Positions 1-5,416 of a stretch of DNA of 8,142 nt are shown piece by piece. This DNA is from Erysipelotrichaceae bacterium (GTDB lineage Bacteria > Bacillota_I > Bacilli_A > Erysipelotrichales > Erysipelotrichaceae): positions 1 to 8,142 of the forward strand of contig JANJWY010000115.1 in NCBI GenBank assembly GCA_024709285.1, written 5' to 3'. Below the pieces are notes generated by a model. It searched no databases, was not told where the DNA came from, and saw nothing but the letters and a program-made list of their open reading frames with translations. The first letter of the stretch is position 1; each line of letters opens with the position of its first letter. Position numbers and translations under genes: made by a program.

Positions 1-249
1 ATATATGCTTCTGAATCAATCACACTGAATAACGGTGCTAAAGTAACCGGACAAGTACTGGCGATGACTGGTGCAGTTACATTGGATAACAATACCGTAT
101 CCAATCAACTCTGTGTCTCTACAGACGATGCAAATGAACTTCCAAACACTTCTGACAATCTGTTCAATCAGGTTTTACTAGCAGCATCACTTCTGCTTAT
201 CGGATTCTCATTATTGTATTTAGCCAGAGAAACCAATAAAGAAGAATAA
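1..249 (+). CDS. C-terminal end of a cell-surface DUF3494 (ice-binding-like) protein with sortase-type anchor, 5' truncated by the window
   Basis: The reading frame is open from base 1 and ends at TAA 247-249, giving 82 residues of a longer protein. Residues 12-35 carry the pattern seen at the end of DUF3494/ice-binding-like beta-solenoid domains: G-x-x-V-x-G-x-V-L-A-x-T-G-A-V-T-L-D-N-N-T-V. After it come a short polar linker, LPNTS at residues 47-51, a hydrophobic segment at about 57-74, and a charged tail (RETNKEE). That order is typical of sortase-anchored wall proteins, though the usual fifth residue G is S and the tail is more acidic than usual. Family knowledge: DUF3494 domains occur in ice-binding proteins and also in many surface adhesin-like proteins of gut and soil bacteria, so ice binding should not be assumed. 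The ATG at 64 is internal to the domain and is not a start. A terminator follows at once. Confidence 0.72.
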   Translation: MYASESITLNNGAKVTGQVLAMTGAVTLDNNTVSNQLCVSTDDANELPNTSDNLFNQVLLAASLLLIGFSLLYLARETNKEE

Positions 250-254
250 CAAAC

Positions 255-277
255 AAACCAGTATAACGCTGGTTTTT
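255..277. terminator. Intrinsic terminator between convergent genes, possibly bidirectional
   Basis: AAACCAG (255-261) pairs with CTGGTTT (269-275) around a 7-base loop, and the T run continues to 277. It sits 5 bases after the stop of the plus-strand surface-protein gene. On the minus strand the same stem is followed by TTTGTTTG, a broken T run, so it may also end the minus-strand radical SAM transcript whose stop is at 286. Confidence 0.7.
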
Positions 278-285
278 GAATGAAT

Positions 286-1125
286 TCACTTGTCAAAACG
301 CTGCCTGTATTGGCAATGCTGACAAAAAGGTTCGATGATACGATTATTTTTAAACCCTGTCTGAATATTTATAAACCGCTGTGTTTGAATTATATCTTTT
401 ATAGGTGTTTCAAACACATTTCCCAGTGATATTGTACCCTCATGATCCAAACAACAAGGTACTAATGTACCATCACTTAAGATTCCTAACATCGATCTTG
501 TTCCATAACAAGATCCAATCATACTTTTATCAGATGGATCACTCGGCCATTGAAACTGAGTGTCTAATGAGAAATATATGTTATTGAATCGAGTGAAATA
601 GCGTTTCTTCTCTACCTGTAAGTCTTCTTTATTGATTCCAAAATATGATAAACAACTGTTTATTCCATTAGTGAACACTTGATCACTGAAATTCCAGAGT
701 CGCAATTGTATGAATTTACCGGCCGTTGACAGTTGCACAAGATTTTCAAACAGTCTGTTTCTGTTATTCTCATTTTCAAGATAGCTAATTGTCTGCATGG
801 ATTGAAGTGAAATCGATATCTGACGAATGGCTGGTGCGTTATGCAGAGTTTCCTTTTTCTCATTAAGCAATGTGCCATTGGTAACCAGCTGTACTTTTAA
901 CTGTTTTGAGTGCGCAATTTCGAGTATTTCATCTACTTGAGAGTGTAGAAGCGGCTCTCCTTGCACATGCAAATAAATGTAATCCGTTAAAAAACGGATC
1001 TGTTCGCAAATCATTTCGAATTCTTCAGTCGACATACTGCGCTTGTTCCGTTTGCTTGCGGCACAAAAATCGCAGGTCAGATTGCATTGATTCGTGATTT
1101 CGACATAGATCCGTTTGAATTTCAT
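286..1125 (-). CDS. Radical SAM protein with SPASM-type C-terminal cluster domain, substrate unknown
   Basis: This is a 279-residue protein if started at the ATG at 1123-1125. Residues 14-21 are CNLTCDFC, the CxxxCxxC site for the SAM-binding [4Fe-4S] cluster. QGEPLL near residue 55-60 matches the family's GGE-like SAM contact. The C-terminal part has C206, the pair C224-C225 in PCCLDHEG, and C268/C271 in a CxxC. This is the layout of a SPASM/twitch domain holding an auxiliary cluster. Known SPASM enzymes modify peptides (sactipeptide, PQQ and mycofactocin maturases) or act as sulfatase maturases and dehydrogenases. No precursor peptide or sulfatase is visible nearby, so the substrate is unknown. 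An in-frame ATG at 1149 would add 8 residues but has no Shine-Dalgarno, whereas GAGG lies 8 bases before the chosen start. The gene follows the lysine-riboswitch transporter by 39 bases on the same strand with no terminator between, so it is probably the fourth gene of that operon. It is much shorter than lysine 2,3-aminomutase and lacks its features. Confidence 0.82.
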   Translation of the reverse strand: MKFKRIYVEITNQCNLTCDFCAASKRNKRSMSTEEFEMICEQIRFLTDYIYLHVQGEPLLHSQVDEILEIAHSKQLKVQLVTNGTLLNEKKETLHNAPAIRQISISLQSMQTISYLENENNRNRLFENLVQLSTAGKFIQLRLWNFSDQVFTNGINSCLSYFGINKEDLQVEKKRYFTRFNNIYFSLDTQFQWPSDPSDKSMIGSCYGTRSMLGILSDGTLVPCCLDHEGTISLGNVFETPIKDIIQTQRFINIQTGFKNNRIIEPFCQHCQYRQRFDK

Positions 1126-1130
1126 AAATT

Positions 1131-1145
1131 TATCCTCGAAGGATA
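1131..1145 (-). promoter_or_regulatory. Small hairpin covering the Shine-Dalgarno of the radical SAM gene
   Basis: On the minus strand TATCCT, loop TCG, AGGATA forms a perfect 6-bp hairpin. The GAGG Shine-Dalgarno (1134-1137), 8 bases before the ATG at 1125, lies in its loop and 3' arm. Because this site decides the start, the 1125 start is preferred over 1149. The hairpin could lower translation of this gene relative to the transporter genes upstream. That is inference, and the stem is short and AU-rich. Confidence 0.4.
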
Positions 1146-1164
1146 TCATATCATAACATACAAA

Positions 1165-1896
1165 TTATCGTAAGATGCGGGCCAGAAACTCTTTCGTTCG
1201 CAAGTGCTTTGGATTTGAAAACATTTCTTTAGGTGAACCATATTCACAAACGACGCCCTGATCCATGAAAACCACTGTATCAGCAACATCATTGGCGAAG
1301 GACATTTCATGAGTGACGATCAGCATGGTCAATCCTTCTTTTGCGAGCTGTTTGATGACTTCAAGAACTTCACCCACCATCTCAGGATCAAGGGCGCTGG
1401 TCGGTTCATCTAGCAGAAGTATGCGTGGTTCCATGCACAAGGCGCGGGCAATCGCAACACGTTGTTTCTGGCCGCCGGAAAGACTTTTAACCGACTGATT
1501 AGCAAAATCTAGCATTCCGACTTTCTCAAGATACTTCAATGAAACAGACTTAGCTTCCGATTTCGAACGTTTCAGAACTTCAGTCTGACCGACCATGCAG
1601 TTTTGAATTGCATTCATGTGGCTAAAAAGATTAAATGACTGAAAGATCATTCCGACATGTGAACGATACTTATTAATATCAAAATCAGCGGTCATGATAT
1701 TTTGACCGTCAACGATGATTTCACCGCCATTGGGGGTTTCCAGCAGATTAATACAACGCAAAAGGGTGCTTTTACCAGATCCGGAAGAACCGATCAGACA
1801 GACGACCTGCTTCTCTTCGACTGTGAGATTGATATCCTTGAGTACCAAATTGGAACCAAAAGACTTGTTCAGATTTTTAATTTCAATCAGACTCAT
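1165..1896 (-). CDS. Amino acid ABC transporter ATP-binding protein (PAAT family), probably lysine uptake
   Basis: A 243-residue cytoplasmic ATPase that powers the adjacent permease; its length is normal for the GlnQ/HisP/ArtP group. All nucleotide-binding motifs are intact: Walker A GSSGSGKST (36-44), Q-loop Q86 in FQSFNLF, signature LSGGQ (139-143), Walker B ILLLDE (159-164), D-loop SALD (167-170) and H-loop H196. The start overlaps the permease stop by 4 bases (ATGA), which implies translational coupling, and AAGGAG lies 8 bases upstream of the ATG. The motifs identify the polar amino acid ABC family; the lysine assignment comes only from the riboswitch at the head of the operon. The gene symbol is left blank because GlnQ-like ATPases cannot be told apart by substrate from sequence alone. 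Confidence 0.95.
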   Translation of the reverse strand: MSLIEIKNLNKSFGSNLVLKDINLTVEEKQVVCLIGSSGSGKSTLLRCINLLETPNGGEIIVDGQNIMTADFDINKYRSHVGMIFQSFNLFSHMNAIQNCMVGQTEVLKRSKSEAKSVSLKYLEKVGMLDFANQSVKSLSGGQKQRVAIARALCMEPRILLLDEPTSALDPEMVGEVLEVIKQLAKEGLTMLIVTHEMSFANDVADTVVFMDQGVVCEYGSPKEMFSNPKHLRTKEFLARILR

Positions 1897-2687
1897 GCTT
1901 TTTGCTCCTTTCGCTTAAGAGATGGAAAATTCCCGGGCATGGATTGGGATGCACCACCAAAACCTTTGGGCGAATCGAGTTTTCTCTCAATGGCTCGCAA
2001 AATCTGTGTCGTCGTAAATGTCAAAAACAGGTAAATCACTGCGGTGACCAGGAAAGTGTCGCGATAACGAAAGACGATACCGGCTACGGAGTTTGATTGG
2101 AAAAACAATTCGGTTACACTGATGACATTAAGCACGGATGTGTCTTTAATGTTAACGACAAATTCATTGCCAATGGCAGGGAAGGCATTGCGTATCGCTT
2201 GTGGCAGGATGATTTTGATCATGGCCTGTGTGTTATTCATACCAATGGAACGTGCTGCTTCGTATTGACCGTCATCAATGGATTGAATGCCGGCACGGAT
2301 GATTTCCGCCATATAAGCTCCGGTATTGATTGAGACAATGAATATGCCGGCTTGAATCGGACTCCACATAATATACTGTCTTAATCCGTGGTAAAGGAAT
2401 ACGGCTTGTACCATCATCGGTGTGCCACGGAATACTTCGATATATATGGTTGCCAACAAGTGCATAAACTTCTTGAATAATTTTGAAAATAATGAGTCTT
2501 TGGGTGTGAATTTAACGTTGCGAATGCTGGCAACGACTAAACCAATGATTAATCCGATGATTGTAGCGCTTAATGAAATTAATAACGTTGTTCTTGCTCC
2601 TGCCCAAAAAAGAGGAGCATAGCGCTGATAAATGTACCAAGACCCGCCGAGTAAGTCGGCGGGTATTTTACTTCCAAGAAAAAACAC
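1893..2687 (-). CDS. Amino acid ABC transporter permease (PAAT family, GTG start), probably lysine uptake
   Basis: A 264-residue inner-membrane permease with several hydrophobic spans (about 33-54, 76-100, 112-130, 212-232). Family motifs are present: EVFRGTP (84-90), the AYMAEIIRAG block (124-133), and the EAA cytoplasmic loop at about 143-166 (EAARSIG...PQAIR), which docks on the ATPase. Family knowledge: two copies usually form the channel. The start is GTG at 2685-2687. It shares one base with the TAG stop of the binding-protein gene (TAGTG), and GGAAGG (2694-2699) lies 6 bases before it, which supports this start. The tail (about 240-264) is a polar extension rich in K, S and G. A GC-rich hairpin lies inside codons 8-15. 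Confidence 0.94.
   Translation of the reverse strand: MFFLGSKIPADLLGGSWYIYQRYAPLFWAGARTTLLISLSATIIGLIIGLVVASIRNVKFTPKDSLFSKLFKKFMHLLATIYIEVFRGTPMMVQAVFLYHGLRQYIMWSPIQAGIFIVSINTGAYMAEIIRAGIQSIDDGQYEAARSIGMNNTQAMIKIILPQAIRNAFPAIGNEFVVNIKDTSVLNVISVTELFFQSNSVAGIVFRYRDTFLVTAVIYLFLTFTTTQILRAIERKLDSPKGFGGASQSMPGNFPSLKRKEQKA
2642..2664 (-). repeat. Perfect 9-bp GC-rich inverted repeat inside the start of the permease gene
   Basis: ACCCGCCGA (2642-2650) and TCGGCGGGT (2656-2664) are perfect inverted arms with a 5-base loop. In the transcript the hairpin begins about 20 bases after the permease GTG and soon after the binding-protein stop. On the minus strand it is followed by CTTGG rather than a T run, so it is not an intrinsic terminator for the operon. 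It could act as a 3' stabiliser of binding-protein mRNA or slow early permease translation; both are inferences. Confidence 0.55.
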
Positions 2688-3499
2688 TAGTTACCTTCCG
2701 GTTGACGGGCCAATGCATCCGCCATCCACTGATTGCGGGTATCATCGGAAATACCGGCAAGAATCGTGTTGATGGAAGCTAACAATTCAGTATCTGCTTT
2801 ACGCACGGCAACGGAAACGGTCGTATCTTCAAAGGAAGTGGCAAAACCTAATCCTTCTTCAAATGAAACGATGATTAAATCGCTGTTGGTGGCAACGATT
2901 GAAATTGCTACCGGACGTTCAGAAACCATGGCATCCGCATCTTTCGTACTGACCGAGTTGACGAGCAGCGGGAAGGATGATAGCGGCGTCATGTGAATGA
3001 CACTGGGAATCTGATCTACGATATCATCATGAAATGTGCTTAGCTGAGCAATGACTTTTGCTCCACTGAAATCAGCCAATGATTTCGCACTGGCATAAGC
3101 AGAATCTTTGCGAACGATTAACACCATATCAGAAGCATAATAAGGTGTCGAGAAGCTGACACTTTCACGTCTTTCAGCAGTGTCCGTCATCCCGGCAACG
3201 ATCATATCGATTTCATTGGAGTTAAGAGCCGGTTCTAAACCTTCCCATGCAATTTTCTTGACGACCAAAGTCTTATCAAGACCATCAGCGATTGCCTGAG
3301 CGATTGTAATGTCATAACCATCACAGTAAGCAGCATCACCTTCGATTTTTACGGCAGGTGCCGCGCTTTCAATCTGAGTCCAGTTAAACGGCGCGTAATT
3401 ACATTCTAAACCGACAATAATTGAATCATCATTGGAAGCCGGCGCACAACCTGCCAGCAAGAGTGTAACTAAACTTAATGTTGCAATAATCTTTCTCAT
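2687..3499 (-). CDS. Extracellular amino acid-binding lipoprotein of ABC transporter, probably lysine-binding
   Basis: A 270-residue solute-binding protein. The N-terminus has MRK, a hydrophobic core, and the lipobox LLAGC with C18 as the predicted lipidated cysteine, so the mature protein is tethered outside the membrane and delivers substrate to the permease. The family core follows: GLECNYAPFNW, GYDITIAQAIADGL, and AGMTDTAERRESVSFSTPYY, whose arginine region contacts the ligand alpha-carboxylate in PAAT binding proteins. The frame is open upstream to 3670, but that part is the riboswitch. The start at ATG 3497-3499 is fixed by AGGAGG (3505-3510), 6 bases upstream, and by the signal peptide. 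It is the first gene after the lysine riboswitch and terminator. Lysine is therefore the likely ligand; related basic amino acids cannot be excluded from sequence. Confidence 0.94.
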   Translation of the reverse strand: MRKIIATLSLVTLLLAGCAPASNDDSIIVGLECNYAPFNWTQIESAAPAVKIEGDAAYCDGYDITIAQAIADGLDKTLVVKKIAWEGLEPALNSNEIDMIVAGMTDTAERRESVSFSTPYYASDMVLIVRKDSAYASAKSLADFSGAKVIAQLSTFHDDIVDQIPSVIHMTPLSSFPLLVNSVSTKDADAMVSERPVAISIVATNSDLIIVSFEEGLGFATSFEDTTVSVAVRKADTELLASINTILAGISDDTRNQWMADALARQPEGN

Positions 3500-3504
3500 A
3501 TTTT

Positions 3505-3510
3505 CCTCCT
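3505..3510 (-). promoter_or_regulatory. Ribosome binding site of the binding-protein gene
   Basis: AGGAGG on the minus strand, 6 bases before the ATG at 3499. It settles the start against the longer open frame that runs into the riboswitch. Confidence 0.85.
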
Positions 3511-3525
3511 TGGTGTGTGAGTTAT

Positions 3526-3552
3526 AAAAAAGATCGTGCTGACCACACGACC
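3526..3552 (-). terminator. Riboswitch expression platform: intrinsic terminator
   Basis: On the minus strand GGTCGTGT (3552-3545), loop GGTCA, GCACGATC (3539-3532) forms an 8-bp stem with two G-U pairs, followed directly by six T. It lies between the lysine aptamer and the first gene. A competing antiterminator can be drawn. ACCTG (3567-3563) pairs with TAGGT (3554-3550). After a 3x3 internal loop, CTAC (3574-3571, the P1 3' strand) pairs with GTGG (3546-3543). Forming P1 would free the terminator, which fits lysine turning the operon off. Confidence 0.88.
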
Positions 3553-3570
3553 TAATAACAAACAGGTATT

Positions 3571-3720
3571 GTAGCGCCACTTCAGTAACTGAAGGAGTGT
3601 TGCAGGTATTTCCTGAAACCCCACAAGCGGCCTTGCCTTGCCAACTTGTTCGGCGGTGATTGCCTTTCACTGAAATCTTCGCCTGCCGGCTCCTTCAGCT
3701 ACTCATCTGCACCGCTACCT
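3571..3720 (-). ncRNA. Lysine riboswitch (L-box) aptamer
   Basis: The minus-strand leader has the five-helix lysine aptamer architecture. P1 is GTAGC (3718-3714) with GCTAC (3575-3571), and the base of P2 is GGTG with CACC. The P2 strand carries the conserved AGATGAGTAG (3708-3699). Within P2, CTGAA pairs with TTCAG, followed by TGAAAGGCAAT and GCCGAA (3653-3648 region). P3 is CAAG (3648-3645) with CTTG (3627-3624), then GGGG. P4 is GTT/CAGG around loop AAATA. P5 is CTTCAG-TTA-CTGAAG (3594-3580). These blocks match, in order, what I recall of the Thermotoga lysine riboswitch. The stretch between P4 and P5 reads ACACTCC where the consensus has ACUGUCA, a deviation near the ligand pocket. The aptamer lies between a strong promoter and an intrinsic terminator upstream of a transporter operon. 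Its likely role is to repress lysine import when lysine is abundant. Confidence 0.9.
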
Positions 3721-3742
3721 CTAATCTTTTTTATTCCCGTAA

Positions 3743-3771
3743 ACTATACTAAAATAAGTTTGAATTGTCAA
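3743..3771 (-). promoter_or_regulatory. Consensus sigma-A promoter of the lysine-riboswitch operon
   Basis: On the minus strand TTGACA (3771-3766), a 17-base spacer, and TATAGT (3748-3743). Transcription should start near 3736, about 16 bases before the aptamer. The promoter lies within the last codons and stop of the upstream TtcA-family gene: the TAG stop at 3749-3751 abuts the -10 box. Confidence 0.88.
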
Positions 3772-4504
3772 CAGGTTTTTCTTCCTCTTTTTCCCACAAA
3801 TCCAGCTGTTCTTTGTTTGAAAGCATGGTCATAAAGTTATCCCGGGCTGTAGGATACATTTTATACATCTGATTGAGCATTTGTTTGATTTCTTCTCGTT
3901 GAGTGTGTTTATCCATGGGACATGTCGATGTGACCACCGGAAGATTGTCATTCTCGACGGCACAGCGAATATCATTCTCAAAAACATAGAGCAGTGGTCG
4001 GATGAATGTGACTTTCTTGCGCGTCAGATACATCTTAGGGCGAAAAGTTGCGATTCTTCCGCCATATATCATATTAAGAAAAAGAGTTTCGACAGCATCA
4101 TCACCATGATGGGCAAATGCAATCTTATTGCAGCCATGTTTCAACGCTTCATCGATGACATGACCTTTCTTAAATTTTGAGCATAACGAGCAGGGAAGAC
4201 GTCCATCGGCATTTGCCTGTATTTTCAGTATTTTATAAACATCCGTATTCACTTGGACCAAATCAATACCTAAATCTGCACACCACTTCTCAATGGGTGT
4301 CATATCCATGCCTTCAAAGCCTAATTTCAGATGAATAGCCAAAATATCAAATTTCTTTTGACTGAGTTTCTTATACAAATGAAGACCATATAACAGAACG
4401 ATTGAGTCTTTTCCGCCGGATATACCGACGGCGATTTTATCGTTCTCTTCGATTAAGTTGAAATCTTTATCTGCTTTGCGAATACATCCCAAAACTTTGC
4501 GCAT
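3749..4504 (-). CDS. ttcA: TtcA-family tRNA 2-thiocytidine (s2C32) synthetase-like protein
   Basis: A 251-residue PP-loop ATPase. SGGKDS at 29-34 is the ATP pyrophosphatase loop, and AHHGDDAVETLFLN (131-144) is the second conserved TtcA block. C105 and C108 form a CxxC (LPCSLCSKFKKG), and C195 in STCPMDKHTQRE matches the third cysteine that binds the [4Fe-4S] cluster in TtcA. Known TtcA enzymes adenylate C32 in the tRNA anticodon loop and insert sulfur. TtcA-like proteins are a broad family, so exact position and substrate are assigned by homology only. The C-terminal tail (about 235-251) is acidic and likely disordered. The ATG at 4504 has a weak GAGTGG site 4 bases away. The gene starts divergently from truB, another tRNA modification gene, with overlapping promoters. 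No terminator is seen after it, so read-through would enter the riboswitch terminator. Confidence 0.85.
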   Translation of the reverse strand: MRKVLGCIRKADKDFNLIEENDKIAVGISGGKDSIVLLYGLHLYKKLSQKKFDILAIHLKLGFEGMDMTPIEKWCADLGIDLVQVNTDVYKILKIQANADGRLPCSLCSKFKKGHVIDEALKHGCNKIAFAHHGDDAVETLFLNMIYGGRIATFRPKMYLTRKKVTFIRPLLYVFENDIRCAVENDNLPVVTSTCPMDKHTQREEIKQMLNQMYKMYPTARDNFMTMLSNKEQLDLWEKEEEKPVDNSNLF

Positions 4505-4525
4505 AATACCACTCGTTTCTTTTGC

Positions 4526-4554
4526 TTTAACATTATAGCATGATTTGATATAAT
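4526..4554 (+). promoter_or_regulatory. Extended -10 promoter of truB-ribF
   Basis: TGATATAAT (4546-4554) is a perfect TATAAT with TGn extension. TTTAAC at 4526-4531 is a weak -35 at 17 bases. Transcription would start near 4561, leaving a leader of about 16 bases, with GGTGG just before the truB ATG. Confidence 0.68.
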
Positions 4555-4560
4555 AACTAA
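4532..4560 (-). promoter_or_regulatory. Extended -10 promoter of the TtcA-family gene
   Basis: On the minus strand TGCTATAAT contains a perfect -10 (ATTATA on the plus strand, 4532-4537) with the TGn extension. The -35 position at 17 bases (TTAGTT, 4560-4555) is poor, as is common with extended -10 promoters. The start site would be near 4525, giving a leader of about 20 bases. It overlaps the truB promoter. Confidence 0.65.
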
Positions 4561-4576
4561 GAAATGCGGTGGCAAA

Positions 4577-5416
4577 ATGGACGGAATTTTATGCATCAAC
4601 AAACCGGCAAATATGACTTCTTTTGATGTCTGTGCACAGCTTCGAAGAAAGTTTCATTGCAAAGTCGGCCATACTGGAACATTAGACCCGATGGCAACCG
4701 GTGTCATGATCATTACATTGGGTAAGTCAACTAAACTTGTCCAGTATTTGACGCATGCAAAAAAGACTTATCAGGCTGTATGCAGACTGGGAGTAAAAAC
4801 CAATACCGGTGATATTTGGGGTGAAGTCATTGAGAGATCACCTGTACCGGAATTCAGTAAAGAGCAAATCATCGAGATTTTAGATTCTCTTGTGGGAAAA
4901 AGCATGCAACTTCCACCGATGATTTCAGCTGTAAAAATTGATGGAAAAAAACTCTATGAATATGCAAGAAAGAATCAGGTCGTGGAAGTTCCATTACGTC
5001 CCATTGAAGTTTTTACGATCAGACTTGATGGGATCAGAGAAAATGAACTAGTGTTTACGATTGAAGTTTCGGCTGGTACATATATTCGGACGATTTGTGA
5101 AGACATCGGAATCCGACTAAATACCGTAGCAACACTCAGCGGATTACAGCGTTTAGCTGTTGAGGACATCTCAATCAATCAGACCATGGAACTGGATGAA
5201 GTTCTGAATGATGCCAAAATAATGTTTATTGATCCACTGTTTGCACTCAAAAAATATCGTCAGATCACTGTTGAGGACCCGACTTTTATTTATCATGGTA
5301 AAAAGGTTGACCTTCCTTATCAAGATGATAGAATATTGTTTGTGTTTAACAATGAACCGTTGGCATTCTATAAGAAAGAAGATAACTTGTATCGAAGTGA
5401 AAGAGGGTTATGGTAA
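4577..5416 (+). CDS. truB: tRNA pseudouridine(55) synthase TruB
   Basis: A 279-residue enzyme that converts U55 to pseudouridine in the T-arm of elongator tRNAs. The N-terminus GILCINKPANMTSFDV is family-typical. GHTGTLDPMATGVM (31-44) holds the catalytic aspartate D37. Further family blocks are KTYQAVCRLGVKTNTGD (about 65-80), LPPMISAVKIDGKKLYEYAR (about 116-135) and SAGTYIRTICEDIG (about 185-198). The C-terminus beyond about residue 230 is a short PUA-like or reduced domain, making the protein slightly shorter than many Bacillota TruB proteins. The start has GGTGG 5 bases upstream and no better in-frame alternative. The stop overlaps the ribF start (TAATG), a common truB-ribF arrangement in Bacillota. 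Confidence 0.96.
   Translation: MDGILCINKPANMTSFDVCAQLRRKFHCKVGHTGTLDPMATGVMIITLGKSTKLVQYLTHAKKTYQAVCRLGVKTNTGDIWGEVIERSPVPEFSKEQIIEILDSLVGKSMQLPPMISAVKIDGKKLYEYARKNQVVEVPLRPIEVFTIRLDGIRENELVFTIEVSAGTYIRTICEDIGIRLNTVATLSGLQRLAVEDISINQTMELDEVLNDAKIMFIDPLFALKKYRQITVEDPTFIYHGKKVDLPYQDDRILFVFNNEPLAFYKKEDNLYRSERGLW

Noticed and set aside
286..1125. Lysine 2,3-aminomutase, suggested by the lysine riboswitch context
   Set aside because: The protein is far shorter, its C-terminal cysteines follow a SPASM layout, and no PLP-binding region is recognisable.
1126..1149. Upstream ATG at 1149 as start of the radical SAM gene
   Set aside because: No Shine-Dalgarno precedes it, whereas GAGG sits 8 bases before ATG 1125.
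1702..2333. Several plus-strand open frames opposite the lysine transporter permease and ATPase genes
   Set aside because: They mutually overlap, lack family-like sequence, and lie opposite intact ABC transporter genes.
2642..2664. GC-rich hairpin as an intrinsic terminator
   Set aside because: On the coding (minus) strand no T run follows, and it lies inside an intact permease gene. On the plus strand there is no gene for it to end.
3500..3670. N-terminal extension of the binding protein by 57 residues to an ATG at 3670
   Set aside because: This stretch is the riboswitch aptamer and terminator. The extension has no signal peptide, while ATG 3499 has AGGAGG and a lipoprotein signal.
3880..4180. 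Plus-strand open frame across the TtcA-family gene
   Set aside because: It is antisense to a well-conserved enzyme, has no recognisable domain, and is best explained as a shadow of that gene's codon usage.
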